Positions 17,140 to 25,752 of a DNA stretch of 64,000 nt are shown in pieces. The notes beneath the pieces are model-generated. The model worked only from the letters and a program-made list of their open reading frames with translations. It was not told where the DNA came from and searched no databases. A program made the translations under genes and the position numbers. Source of the DNA: Gloeocapsopsis dulcis (GTDB lineage Bacteria > Cyanobacteriota > Cyanobacteriia > Cyanobacteriales > Chroococcidiopsidaceae); contig NZ_CP119968.1 in NCBI RefSeq assembly GCF_032163395.1, positions 2,940,001 to 3,004,000 on the forward strand, given 5' to 3'. Position 1 is the first letter of the stretch; the number at the start of each line of letters is the position of its first letter.

Positions 17140-18114
17140 ATGACTGAAAATACCAAGCAAATACAAGGATTTGCCCTGCCACTACCTATTACTCAGGTTG
17201 CACAAGAAACTGCCCAAGAATTTACTAATGAAGTGCAAGGTTTTCCAGACAAGGTAGAAAAAATAAAATTTAATACCCTAGCTGTCTGCATTGTCGATAA
17301 CTACTTACAAATGATGGGTATTAACACAAATATTACAGCTGGTGATAGTTGGAATCCAGTATTGCGGTTGTGTGCTGATATTGCCGACTTAGAAGTGACA
17401 GGAGTTGGTCGTTTAGAGTGTCGCTGGGTGCGATTGCCCTCAGTGCAGTGTGATATTCCTCCAGAAGTATGGGAAGATCGAATTGGGTATGTTGTTGTGC
17501 AGTTTGAGGAAACACTCCGCGAAGCAACATTGCTAGGTTTTACGCCAAAAGCGATCGCGCAGTTACCAATTAACGCCTTACAACCACCCGAAGACTTACT
17601 GGCGCACTTAAATGAATTGAAGTTGGCTGCTGAAAATCGGCAACTAGTAGTGCAATTAAGTCAATGGTTCAATCGTGTTTTTGAGACAGGATGGCAAGGT
17701 ATTGAAACAATTCTAGGACCAGCACGAACCAATTTGGTGTTTAGTTTTCGCCGATCTGATCCTTTAGTAAGAGAAACAAATAAGAGCCGCGAAGAACGTG
17801 TTCAACGCGCTAAGTTGATTGATCTAGGAATGCAACTAGCAGGTCATGCAGTAGCTTTGATTGTCGAACTGCGCTCGGTGTCCGATCAGAAGATGGATAT
17901 TTTGCTACAAGTCCATCCTACAGGAAGTCAAATCTATCTACCACCGCAACTACAGCTAACTGTCTTGGATGCTTCTGAAGCAGTGTTCCTTGAAGCTCAA
18001 GCGAGAAAAGCTGATAATTATATTCAGTTACAGTTTAGTGGAAACCCAGGAGAAAAGTTTAGTGTGCGAGTAGCGCTTGGCAGTGACAGCATGATAGAAA
18101 ACTTTATGATTTAA
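17140..18114 (+). CDS. DUF1822 family protein
   Basis: A 324-residue predicted soluble protein with no signal peptide. It matches the cyanobacterial DUF1822 family by its character: an N-terminal ALPLPITQVAQETAQEF segment, a Trp-rich centre (ECRWVRLPSVQCDIPPEVW), and a C-terminal beta-rich part reading VALIVELRSVSDQKMDI and LLQVHPTGSQIYLPPQLQL, like a small beta-sandwich carrier or ligand domain. The AGAAGTTAAACC leader gives only a weak ribosome site. It lies 130 bases after the sigma-like gene and 30 bases before the CHAT-CHASE2 gene. Function is unknown; its position suggests it links cytoplasmic regulation with the membrane protein. Confidence 0.75.
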   Translation: MTENTKQIQGFALPLPITQVAQETAQEFTNEVQGFPDKVEKIKFNTLAVCIVDNYLQMMGINTNITAGDSWNPVLRLCADIADLEVTGVGRLECRWVRLPSVQCDIPPEVWEDRIGYVVVQFEETLREATLLGFTPKAIAQLPINALQPPEDLLAHLNELKLAAENRQLVVQLSQWFNRVFETGWQGIETILGPARTNLVFSFRRSDPLVRETNKSREERVQRAKLIDLGMQLAGHAVALIVELRSVSDQKMDILLQVHPTGSQIYLPPQLQLTVLDASEAVFLEAQARKADNYIQLQFSGNPGEKFSVRVALGSDSMIENFMI

Positions 18115-18144
18115 TTTCATCACCGCGCCTGCAGGAACACCGTA

Positions 18145-20526
18145 GTGACTAAGTTAGTTGTTTTAAAAGTAGGCGAAGGCAGCTTTGAGCAGGGATTCCC
18201 TGTGACGATGCAAATAGGAGAAGAAGGTGATTCTCCGGCAATCCAAACTTTAGGTAAGCTACCGCCTGCTCCAGAAATTCCTCAGTACTATAATCGCTGG
18301 CAATCAGCGTATCTTTGTCTAGGTTGGTCTACTCGTCTAGAAGCAAAGCCTATTCAAGTGACAAACGTTTCAGTGATTGATGATTGCTGGCACGCCGTAC
18401 AAGTCTTACGTAACCGTTTAAATAGCTGGCTACACTCAGAGTCTTTTCGTTCGATTCGGGAAAAATGGCTAGAGAAATTGCTGCCATCAGATGAGATGCG
18501 AGTCATCTTACAAACAGAAGATCTACTTTTGCAGCGCTTACCTTGGCACTTCTGCGATCTCTTTGAGCGTTACCCTAAAGCAGAAATTGCCCTCAGCGGA
18601 CCAGCATACGAACGAGTTAAACAAGTTTCTCAACTCAAAAATAAAGTCGCTATTCTTGCCATTCTCGGTGATAGCACAGGAATTGATACCCAAGCAGATC
18701 GAGCTTTACTAGAGCAACTCCCTGGGGCAACTGTGCAGTTTCTGGTTGAACCACAACGCCAAGAACTCAACAATCAATTATGGAGCCAAGGCTGGGATAT
18801 TCTCTTTTTTGCGGGGCATAGCTCAAGTTTGGCTAATGGAGACGGTCGAATTTATATTAATCAAACTGATAGCTTGTCAATCGGTGACTTAAAGTATGCC
18901 CTCAAAACTGCCGTAGCACACGGCTTAAAACTAGCAATTTTTAATTCCTGTGAGGGTTTAGGCTTAGCACGCGAACTTGCTAACTTATACATTCCGCAAG
19001 TTATTGTCATGCGCGAGCCAGTACCAGATAAAGTCGCGCAAGAGTTTCTTAAGAATTTTTTATCTACCTTTGCTGGCGGTCAGCCATTTTATTTATCAGT
19101 ACGTGAAGCACGCGAACGTCTACAAGGATTAGAAGATCAGTATCCTTGTGCAAGTTGGCTACCTGTCATTTATCAAAATCCCGCAGAAACCCCGCCGCTG
19201 TGGACAGCACTGTCAAATCAACTTGCTGTTGATAATAGTAGAAATTATCAACATCCTCGTAGATCGCTCAAAAAAATTGGATTGCAGCGTTTGCGTACAA
19301 TACTCCTGACGAGTATGGTAGCAACATCTGTCATTTGGGGAGTGCGCTACTTAGGAGCATTACAGCCTCTTGAACTGAAAGCTTTTGATCAGCTAATGCG
19401 GCTGCGATCGCACGAAGCAACTGATCCGCGATTATTGGTTGTCGCCATCACCGAAGAAGATTTCAAACTACCAGAACAGAAAAATCGCACCGGATCGCTA
19501 TCTGATTTAGCGCTAGCAAAACTTTTAGAGAAATTAGAGCAGTATCAACCGCGAGCTATTGGTTTAGATATTTATCGCGAAGATGCAGTAAATCCTCAAC
19601 TGCAAAATTTAGCAAAATATATGCAGCAGAGCGATCGCTTTATTGCTGTATGTAAAATTAGCGATCCTACGGCAAGTGAAGATCCGAGTGTGGCACCACC
19701 ACCAGAGGTTCCCGAAGCACGTCAAGGATTTAGCGATGTTGTTATTGACCCTGATGGTATTCTCCGCCGATATCTTGTCTCAGTCAATCCGCATCCGGCC
19801 TCTGCCTGCAGCGCACCTTATGCATTTAGCACACAACTTGCGTTTCGTTATTTAGCAGCCGAAGGTATTTTCCCTCAGTGGACACCCGAAGGGCAATTAC
19901 AGTTAGGTGATGTTGTTTTACCGCGCTTGCACTCGCACACCGGAGGTTATCAAACAATTGATGCTGCAGGCTTTCAAATGCTGCTTAATTATCAATCTTC
20001 CCGATCGCCAGAAAATATTGCTAACCGAGTTACACTAACTGATGTTTTGCGGAATCGAGTCAAACCTGATGATGTTAAAAATAGGATCGTTTTGATTGGT
20101 GTCACTGCTCCTAGTGTTGGCGATTATTTTGCGACACCTTATAGTACTGGTAGGGGAGCATATCAGAAAATGGCAGGTGTATTTGTCCACGCACAAATGG
20201 TTAGTCAAATTCTGAGCGCTGTCAAAAATCAGCGACCTTTGTTATGGGTGTTACCTCAATGGGGAGAATTATTATGGATTTGGGGATGGTCAATTTTAGG
20301 TAGCTTGCTTGCTTGGCGCTATCGCTCAATATTACATCTAGAGCTAGCATTGGCAATTACAGTTCTCGTGCTGTACGCTCTATGTTTTGTGTTTTTGAGC
20401 CAAAGCTGTTGGGTGCCACTTGTACCATCAGGGTTAGCATTAGTTGCGACTAGTGCAGGTGTAGTTCTGCAAGATGCTTCTCAAAAACAGGAACAGAGTA
20501 AAAAACTCTACTCAAGGAGTAGTTGA
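18145..20526 (+). CDS. CHAT-domain/CHASE2-domain transmembrane protein
   Basis: A 793-residue membrane protein. Residues ~100-350 form a CHAT (caspase-like) domain with both catalytic residues visible: His225 in FFAGHSS and Cys269 in FNSCEG. A hydrophobic helix near residues 385-400 follows. A CHASE2 extracytoplasmic sensor domain comes next (LKAFDQLMRLR, LLVVAITEEDF, then RAIGLDIYRED). The protein ends in two or three membrane helices (about 710-785). Unusually there is no kinase, cyclase or GGDEF output domain after them. The GTG start has AGGAA eight or nine bases upstream. A model is that an outside signal sensed by CHASE2 controls an inward-facing CHAT protease; this is inference. Confidence 0.85.
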   Translation: MTKLVVLKVGEGSFEQGFPVTMQIGEEGDSPAIQTLGKLPPAPEIPQYYNRWQSAYLCLGWSTRLEAKPIQVTNVSVIDDCWHAVQVLRNRLNSWLHSESFRSIREKWLEKLLPSDEMRVILQTEDLLLQRLPWHFCDLFERYPKAEIALSGPAYERVKQVSQLKNKVAILAILGDSTGIDTQADRALLEQLPGATVQFLVEPQRQELNNQLWSQGWDILFFAGHSSSLANGDGRIYINQTDSLSIGDLKYALKTAVAHGLKLAIFNSCEGLGLARELANLYIPQVIVMREPVPDKVAQEFLKNFLSTFAGGQPFYLSVREARERLQGLEDQYPCASWLPVIYQNPAETPPLWTALSNQLAVDNSRNYQHPRRSLKKIGLQRLRTILLTSMVATSVIWGVRYLGALQPLELKAFDQLMRLRSHEATDPRLLVVAITEEDFKLPEQKNRTGSLSDLALAKLLEKLEQYQPRAIGLDIYREDAVNPQLQNLAKYMQQSDRFIAVCKISDPTASEDPSVAPPPEVPEARQGFSDVVIDPDGILRRYLVSVNPHPASACSAPYAFSTQLAFRYLAAEGIFPQWTPEGQLQLGDVVLPRLHSHTGGYQTIDAAGFQMLLNYQSSRSPENIANRVTLTDVLRNRVKPDDVKNRIVLIGVTAPSVGDYFATPYSTGRGAYQKMAGVFVHAQMVSQILSAVKNQRPLLWVLPQWGELLWIWGWSILGSLLAWRYRSILHLELALAITVLVLYALCFVFLSQSCWVPLVPSGLALVATSAGVVLQDASQKQEQSKKLYSRSS

Positions 20527-20527
20527 C

Positions 20528-21349
20528 ATGAATTTTTATTGGCAGTGTTTCAAATTAGCCCTAGTTGGGCTAGCCGTTGTCAATTTGTTGCCAACAAAAG
20601 TTTACTCTGCTCCAAAAATAAAAGTAAGAGAACTGGTAGTGGCATCTGCTGCAGGGCAGCTTAACTTTGTTCCGCCTCCACCTCCAGCAGATATTGGTAT
20701 TCCAGGCGATCGCACTGGTGCTGGTAGACGTGGCTGTCTGGCTAATCATCATGATTCAGTAGAGAATAAGCAACTTACAGCTTTAGTACCAATTACCAAG
20801 GCTGCAACAGGGTTAGAGGTAGTATGGGGACTGACAACGGTTGAACACCCTACTTTCTGGTTTTATGTGCCTTATCGTGCTCAGGATGTACATTCTGCTA
20901 GATTCGTTTTGCGCACAGCGGACAACCAACTTGTTTATCAAACTTCAGTTTCACTGCCAAATAAACCTGGAGTCATTAGTTTGACTTTGCCTACAACAGT
21001 ATCGCTAGAAGTCACTAAAGGGTATCACTGGTACTTCAACATTTACTGCGCCCAGGGCAAACCACCAACAGCTATTGTTCATGGCGGAGTGCAAAGACGT
21101 ACCATCACTCCCGCCCTCGCCAGCCAGTTAGCACAAGCAACTCCGCAACAGCGGGCAGAACTTTACTTTGCTAATGGATTTTGGTTTGATGCAGTAACTA
21201 CACTCGGGCAACTACACTACCACAATCCAGGCAATATGGCATTAGCACAGAACTGGACTGATGTATTGCGCTTTGTTGGCTTAGATGCAATCGCCTCTGA
21301 ACCGATTGCCTCATGTTGCGATCTCATGCAGCAAGTCAGAAGGGATTGA
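20528..21349 (+). CDS. Exported DUF928 family protein
   Basis: A 273-residue secreted protein of the cyanobacterial DUF928 family. Residues 1-25 form a signal peptide (FKLALVGLAVVNLLPTKVYSA). The mature part begins with a Pro-rich segment (FVPPPPPADIGIPGDRTGAG), followed by a beta-rich domain (PTFWFYVPYR, RFVLRTADNQLVYQTSVSLP, GYHWYFNIYC) and a helical C terminus. I start at the ATG at 20528, one base after the CHASE2 stop, because AAGGAG lies eight bases upstream. This shows tight coupling with the CHASE2 gene. DUF928 genes often accompany CHASE2 and CHAT genes in cyanobacteria; function unknown. Confidence 0.82.
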   Translation: MNFYWQCFKLALVGLAVVNLLPTKVYSAPKIKVRELVVASAAGQLNFVPPPPPADIGIPGDRTGAGRRGCLANHHDSVENKQLTALVPITKAATGLEVVWGLTTVEHPTFWFYVPYRAQDVHSARFVLRTADNQLVYQTSVSLPNKPGVISLTLPTTVSLEVTKGYHWYFNIYCAQGKPPTAIVHGGVQRRTITPALASQLAQATPQQRAELYFANGFWFDAVTTLGQLHYHNPGNMALAQNWTDVLRFVGLDAIASEPIASCCDLMQQVRRD

Positions 21350-21391
21350 TAAAGAAGCTTGGTGAATAAATTCGCAGCTCAACAAACCCTC

Positions 21392-24040
21392 TTATAACCA
21401 ATTTCCCACAAGGACGTAAGCGGACCAATACATTGGATGAGCGTAATTAGGATTTTTTAATAGCGACAACTGTGCTTGACGTAGGGCGGTAGCTTTATTA
21501 ACTTGATGACTTGCTAACTCTGCGTAAAATTGACTCATTAGTAAGGCTGTGGACTGGTCATCTACAGACCATAATGATGCTAGTGTACTACGTGCTCCGG
21601 CTCGCACGGCAATTCCTGCAATACCTAAAGTGGCGCGTTTATCGCCAGCTGCGGTTTCGCAAGCACTCAAAACGAGGAGTTCAATTGCACTAGACAAGTT
21701 TCGACTTCGAGTGCGGAGTAAATCATTTAATTCATTGACGTTGATTGGCTTATCCCATGCGAGAACAAAAGTTTGTTCGATATTAGAACTAAATTGACCG
21801 TGAGTTGCCAGATGTACGACGGGAAATGACTGTGAGTTGACTTGATTTTGTAGTGCTTGGCTGGTGAAATCTTGATTGAGTAATACTCGGCCAGAAACTT
21901 CAGATGTGATTTGCTCGATTTCGCGTTCAACGTAACTGAGTCCTCCAAAGCCATAACGAGGTTGGCTAAGCCCCGCAGTTAATGCTTGTAATCTTTGCCG
22001 TTGCAATGGCTGCGGGTTAATTAGTTGTAACCCTGGTGCGAGGGCAACACCATATTGTTCTATAAGATACTGCTGACGTTGCGCATCATACAACGCTGCC
22101 ATGGGAATATTGCGTAAGGAACCATCTAAAACAAAGACTAAAGTTTCAATATTACTCGCATTGAGTGCGTTTAGTTGGGGTCGTATTAACCATTCGTATA
22201 CCTTCTGTGAAAGTGATTGCACTTCAGCAAAGGTGTCTGGTTCAATGAGTTGCTGCTGGAGTTGCTCTAGAGTAGATTCAAACTCAGCTTGCGAAATATT
22301 AATGGTGTGACGACGCAGCGGTTGCTGTGGTAATTTGATAATAACTTCGAGGCGATCACGCAAAATAATCGGATAGATCGCGGCTGCGGTTTGATCTTGC
22401 TCGTCTACAACTTGATCGATTTGACGATTGGCCTCTAAACACGCTGCACGGAAAAAGTTATTTAGTTCTGCCAATTGTAGTGATTCGATCGTTTGACGGG
22501 CTTTTTGGAGGTTTTGTTGGCTTGGTTGCGCAGTTCCGCTTGATTCCAACAGCAAACTGACAAGTTCGCGATAGACAGGTTCGACTTCTTCTTGAAAAGA
22601 AAACTGGACGTCAGGGTTGATCGCCACTAAATCGTAGCGGAGAGTCTGGAGTGATTGAACTGATTCATCGTAAGCGGCGATCGCTTTTTGATTGTTTCCC
22701 TGGGCTTGTAATAAGCGTCCTAGTTGCCATTGCCAACGATAGGAAATATCCAGCGCGTTGATTCCTTGCGCTAATACTAGTGCTTGTTGCGTTAATTCTT
22801 GCGCAATTGTCCACTGTTGAGTTTGTTCGTACAATCCTCCTAAATTTCCCAAAGCATAGCTTGTGGCGCGTGGATCTTGGAGATCTTTTGCTTCTTGTAC
22901 GGCGGTAGCGAGGAGTTTACCAATCTCTAACCATGAAGAAACCCCTGTTTGGGATTTAGAGTGCGCTTGATGCAAGCGAATCAAGTTTTGTGCCAAGGTA
23001 ATGCGGGCATAAACTTTTGTCTGGCTTGTTGGTAAATTAGCAAGTTGGGATTGAATTTGAGGTAATAATGCTTGTGCTGCGCCTAGTTCGCCTGTTTCGA
23101 GTAAAAGGCTGAGTTGATTGAGTTGGGCTTGGATTTGCGTATTTGCTGTAGGCGATGCCGTTGCTGCTGCTTGATAGTAGGCTAGTGCGGCTTGTGTTTT
23201 TTGTTGCGTTCGTACTGTATTGCCTAAACTTGTTAGCGTTGCGGCAATTTCTGCTGGCGATCGCAACTCTTGAGCTAATTTAAGACTTTGTTCTAGTACC
23301 TGCTGTGATTGACTCAGATTACCCACAACACGCAGCGCATTACCCAAACTACGCAATCCGGCAACTTTAATTACAGATGGCTGTTGTTGTAGGGTTTGAT
23401 TCACTTGGTTAAGTGTCGTTATCGCACGACGATACAGCCCTAGGGCTTGAAGTGCTTGCGCTTGATTAATTAGGCTACGTGTAATTCCAACACTATCTGC
23501 TGCTTTGGTATATGCGGCAGTTGCTTGTTGCCAAGTCGTCAGTGCTTGTTCAGCTTGTCCCTGGGCAAATTGTAAACTCCCTTGATTATTCAACGCCTGG
23601 GCAAGAATTTGGGCGTGTTGAGAATTTGTACTAGTAGTTGATAACAGTTGTAAACTTGTGGCAATCGCCTGATTTGCTGACGACCATGTTCCTAGTTGTT
23701 GATACGCTAAAGCAAGATTACTCAACGCCATCGCTTGATTTAAGCTGTCACCACGCGCTTGGTAAGCTTTTGCGGCTTGTCGCCAAACGGCTGCAGCTTG
23801 TGCATATTGTCCAGTTTCATATAGTTCTCTTCCCTGCTGAATCGATTCAGAAGTAGATGCAAGAGATGAATTAACCGCTACCCGCGCCTCAACTGGCGAC
23901 ACTCCTTGTATATCCCCACCCCAAACAAGAAAACCAACAACCAGTAACAAACACTCGCGTACCAACGCGCTAGATACCTTCTTTCCCAACTTCAAAACGG
24001 GCTGGCGACTACGGAAAAATACACGCCGTTCTCTTGCCAT
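21392..24040 (-). CDS. TPR-CHAT domain protein, exported or membrane-anchored
   Basis: An 882-residue protein. After a basic start there is a hydrophobic signal-like helix (residues ~28-48). A long array of tetratricopeptide repeats follows (e.g. GRELYETGQYAQAAAVWRQA, YALGNLGGLYEQTQQW). A C-terminal CHAT domain carries the catalytic pair His in HLATHGQF and Cys in LSACETAAGDKR. CHAT domains are caspase-like proteases or their relatives. It overlaps the tpsB gene by 49 bases, so it is third in the operon after tpsA and tpsB. It converges with the DUF928 gene across 42 bases. A role in processing or sensing the secreted TpsA exoprotein is plausible but is inference. Confidence 0.88.
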   Translation of the reverse strand: MARERRVFFRSRQPVLKLGKKVSSALVRECLLLVVGFLVWGGDIQGVSPVEARVAVNSSLASTSESIQQGRELYETGQYAQAAAVWRQAAKAYQARGDSLNQAMALSNLALAYQQLGTWSSANQAIATSLQLLSTTSTNSQHAQILAQALNNQGSLQFAQGQAEQALTTWQQATAAYTKAADSVGITRSLINQAQALQALGLYRRAITTLNQVNQTLQQQPSVIKVAGLRSLGNALRVVGNLSQSQQVLEQSLKLAQELRSPAEIAATLTSLGNTVRTQQKTQAALAYYQAAATASPTANTQIQAQLNQLSLLLETGELGAAQALLPQIQSQLANLPTSQTKVYARITLAQNLIRLHQAHSKSQTGVSSWLEIGKLLATAVQEAKDLQDPRATSYALGNLGGLYEQTQQWTIAQELTQQALVLAQGINALDISYRWQWQLGRLLQAQGNNQKAIAAYDESVQSLQTLRYDLVAINPDVQFSFQEEVEPVYRELVSLLLESSGTAQPSQQNLQKARQTIESLQLAELNNFFRAACLEANRQIDQVVDEQDQTAAAIYPIILRDRLEVIIKLPQQPLRRHTINISQAEFESTLEQLQQQLIEPDTFAEVQSLSQKVYEWLIRPQLNALNASNIETLVFVLDGSLRNIPMAALYDAQRQQYLIEQYGVALAPGLQLINPQPLQRQRLQALTAGLSQPRYGFGGLSYVEREIEQITSEVSGRVLLNQDFTSQALQNQVNSQSFPVVHLATHGQFSSNIEQTFVLAWDKPINVNELNDLLRTRSRNLSSAIELLVLSACETAAGDKRATLGIAGIAVRAGARSTLASLWSVDDQSTALLMSQFYAELASHQVNKATALRQAQLSLLKNPNYAHPMYWSAYVLVGNWL

Positions 24041-25752
24041 GTTCTTCTCTCTGTTGTAATGTCAACCAAAGGAATACCCCAGTCAATGCGGGCGGTGAGA
24101 TTATTACCTACTTGCAAGCGTAAGCCAAGTCCGACCGAAACTAACGTATTGGGATCAGGATTTGTGTCTCCAGTGTTCCAACTCGTACCAAAGTCTACAA
24201 ACGGAGTCAATTGTAAAAGTCCCTGCCAATCTGGAATGCGTGAGATAGGTACGCGCAACTCTACGGAAGCAAACGCACCATTATCGGTTAATAAAGCATC
24301 TTGACGATATCCTCGAACACTGTCAAATCCACCTAAACTAAACTGTTCGACTGGAACTAAGGATTGATCTGCAAGCTGCACATCACCCCGAACTAAGAGT
24401 AAAGTATCAGGAGCAAGAAGACGCACCCATTGGGCTTGTCCCCGCCAGGAGAAAAAGCGGCTATCAGGAGCATCATCGTTAATTGTGGCATCAAAGGCAC
24501 CAATGCCTAGGCTAAACTGCGATCGCGCGGCAATGACTTCACGATTGCCGCGCTGTGTCCATTCCTGAAAAAAGCGTAAGGCAGAAATGCGGGTACGTCC
24601 TGCGTCATCTGCCCCAGGAGATAATTCGGATAAGGGAACGCCAAACTCTTCGAGTACAGGAGATGCCAGATTACTTTCTCGGCGAGACGCGGTTAACCCT
24701 AAAACAAATTCTGCGGCAGGACTTTGGCTAACTGGTTGACGAAATGTGAGGTCGTAATAGCGTGAATACGAGTCGATTTCTAAGAAATCAAATGGTGGCT
24801 CAATAATACTACTATCTGCTGCGCCTACATCTAAACCTATCGTGCCATTTCGGGGATTAATTGGTAGTGCATAGCTAACATCAAATGTATTGCTACCATC
24901 GGTGTTGTTGTATCCAACACTAAGACTATCGCCGAATCCGAGTAAATTTGCTTCATTAATTTGTCCCCCACGCCGAAAGCTACCAACACTTGGCGATCGC
25001 CTGTTGTCTCCAAACACTTGCAGATTTAACGTTCGTGCTTCTTGAACTTGTACATCAAGTACGTTCGTTCCAGGGCGCGAACCCACAGATAATTCAGCAG
25101 ATAGCGTTTGAATGCGCGGATCGAGTTGCAAGAGTTGCAGTGCTTCTAAGAGGCGTTGTTGATTTAAAGGTGCATCTGTACGCACAGCAATGCGCGATCG
25201 CACATAATTAGGATTAAGCCGGCGCGTACCTGTAATATTAATTGCTTCTAACTCGCCTTCGATAACTTGAATTGTCACCACACCTGCTTGGAGTGTCTGG
25301 GGTGGAATCAACGCTCCTGAAGTAATGTAGCCGCGATCGATGTAGAGTTGAGTTACTGCCGAACGTGCTTGCAAAAGTTCTGCAAATGAAATCGGTCGAT
25401 TTGTAAATGGTGCGAGTAACTGCTTAAATTCTGCTGCGCTAAATACTGTACTCCCGACAACGTTAAAAGATTTAATGACAACGGTATCGGGTAATCTTTC
25501 AGGTAAGGTTATTGGCGGTGTTGGTGCTATAGATGGTGGCTGTAATAACTCTTCTGGTGGTGGTAGGGGTTCAGTCGGTTGTGGTGGTGGTGTTGGGCTT
25601 GGTGGCGGAATGACATCCTGAGGTGGTGGTAGCGGAATCGCTTGGGCAATATCGATTTCTGCGGCTGATGTCGCAGTAATTTGAATGTTGATAACAAGTA
25701 ATAAAAGCCCACTCAGCGAAAATTGCAGGTGGCAAACGAATTTATGGTGCAT
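23992..25752 (-). CDS. TpsB: outer-membrane two-partner secretion pore (ShlB/FhaC/HecB family)
   Basis: Outer-membrane transporter for the adjacent TpsA exoprotein. It has a signal peptide (LQFSLSGLLLLVINIQITATSA) and a Pro-rich linker (residues ~40-75). A POTRA domain follows (VVIKSFNVVGSTVFSAAEF, then YIDRGYITSGALIPPQ and VQVIEGELEAINI). A ~350-residue beta-barrel has the conserved LSLGGFDSVRGY-type motif (here FSLGGFDSVRGYR). The barrel ends in Phe (VVASPF), as outer-membrane proteins do. I use the ATG at 25752, which overlaps the tpsA stop by eleven bases; a TTG three codons earlier is also possible. Confidence 0.93.
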   Translation of the reverse strand: MHHKFVCHLQFSLSGLLLLVINIQITATSAAEIDIAQAIPLPPPQDVIPPPSPTPPPQPTEPLPPPEELLQPPSIAPTPPITLPERLPDTVVIKSFNVVGSTVFSAAEFKQLLAPFTNRPISFAELLQARSAVTQLYIDRGYITSGALIPPQTLQAGVVTIQVIEGELEAINITGTRRLNPNYVRSRIAVRTDAPLNQQRLLEALQLLQLDPRIQTLSAELSVGSRPGTNVLDVQVQEARTLNLQVFGDNRRSPSVGSFRRGGQINEANLLGFGDSLSVGYNNTDGSNTFDVSYALPINPRNGTIGLDVGAADSSIIEPPFDFLEIDSYSRYYDLTFRQPVSQSPAAEFVLGLTASRRESNLASPVLEEFGVPLSELSPGADDAGRTRISALRFFQEWTQRGNREVIAARSQFSLGIGAFDATINDDAPDSRFFSWRGQAQWVRLLAPDTLLLVRGDVQLADQSLVPVEQFSLGGFDSVRGYRQDALLTDNGAFASVELRVPISRIPDWQGLLQLTPFVDFGTSWNTGDTNPDPNTLVSVGLGLRLQVGNNLTARIDWGIPLVDITTERRTWQENGVYFSVVASPF

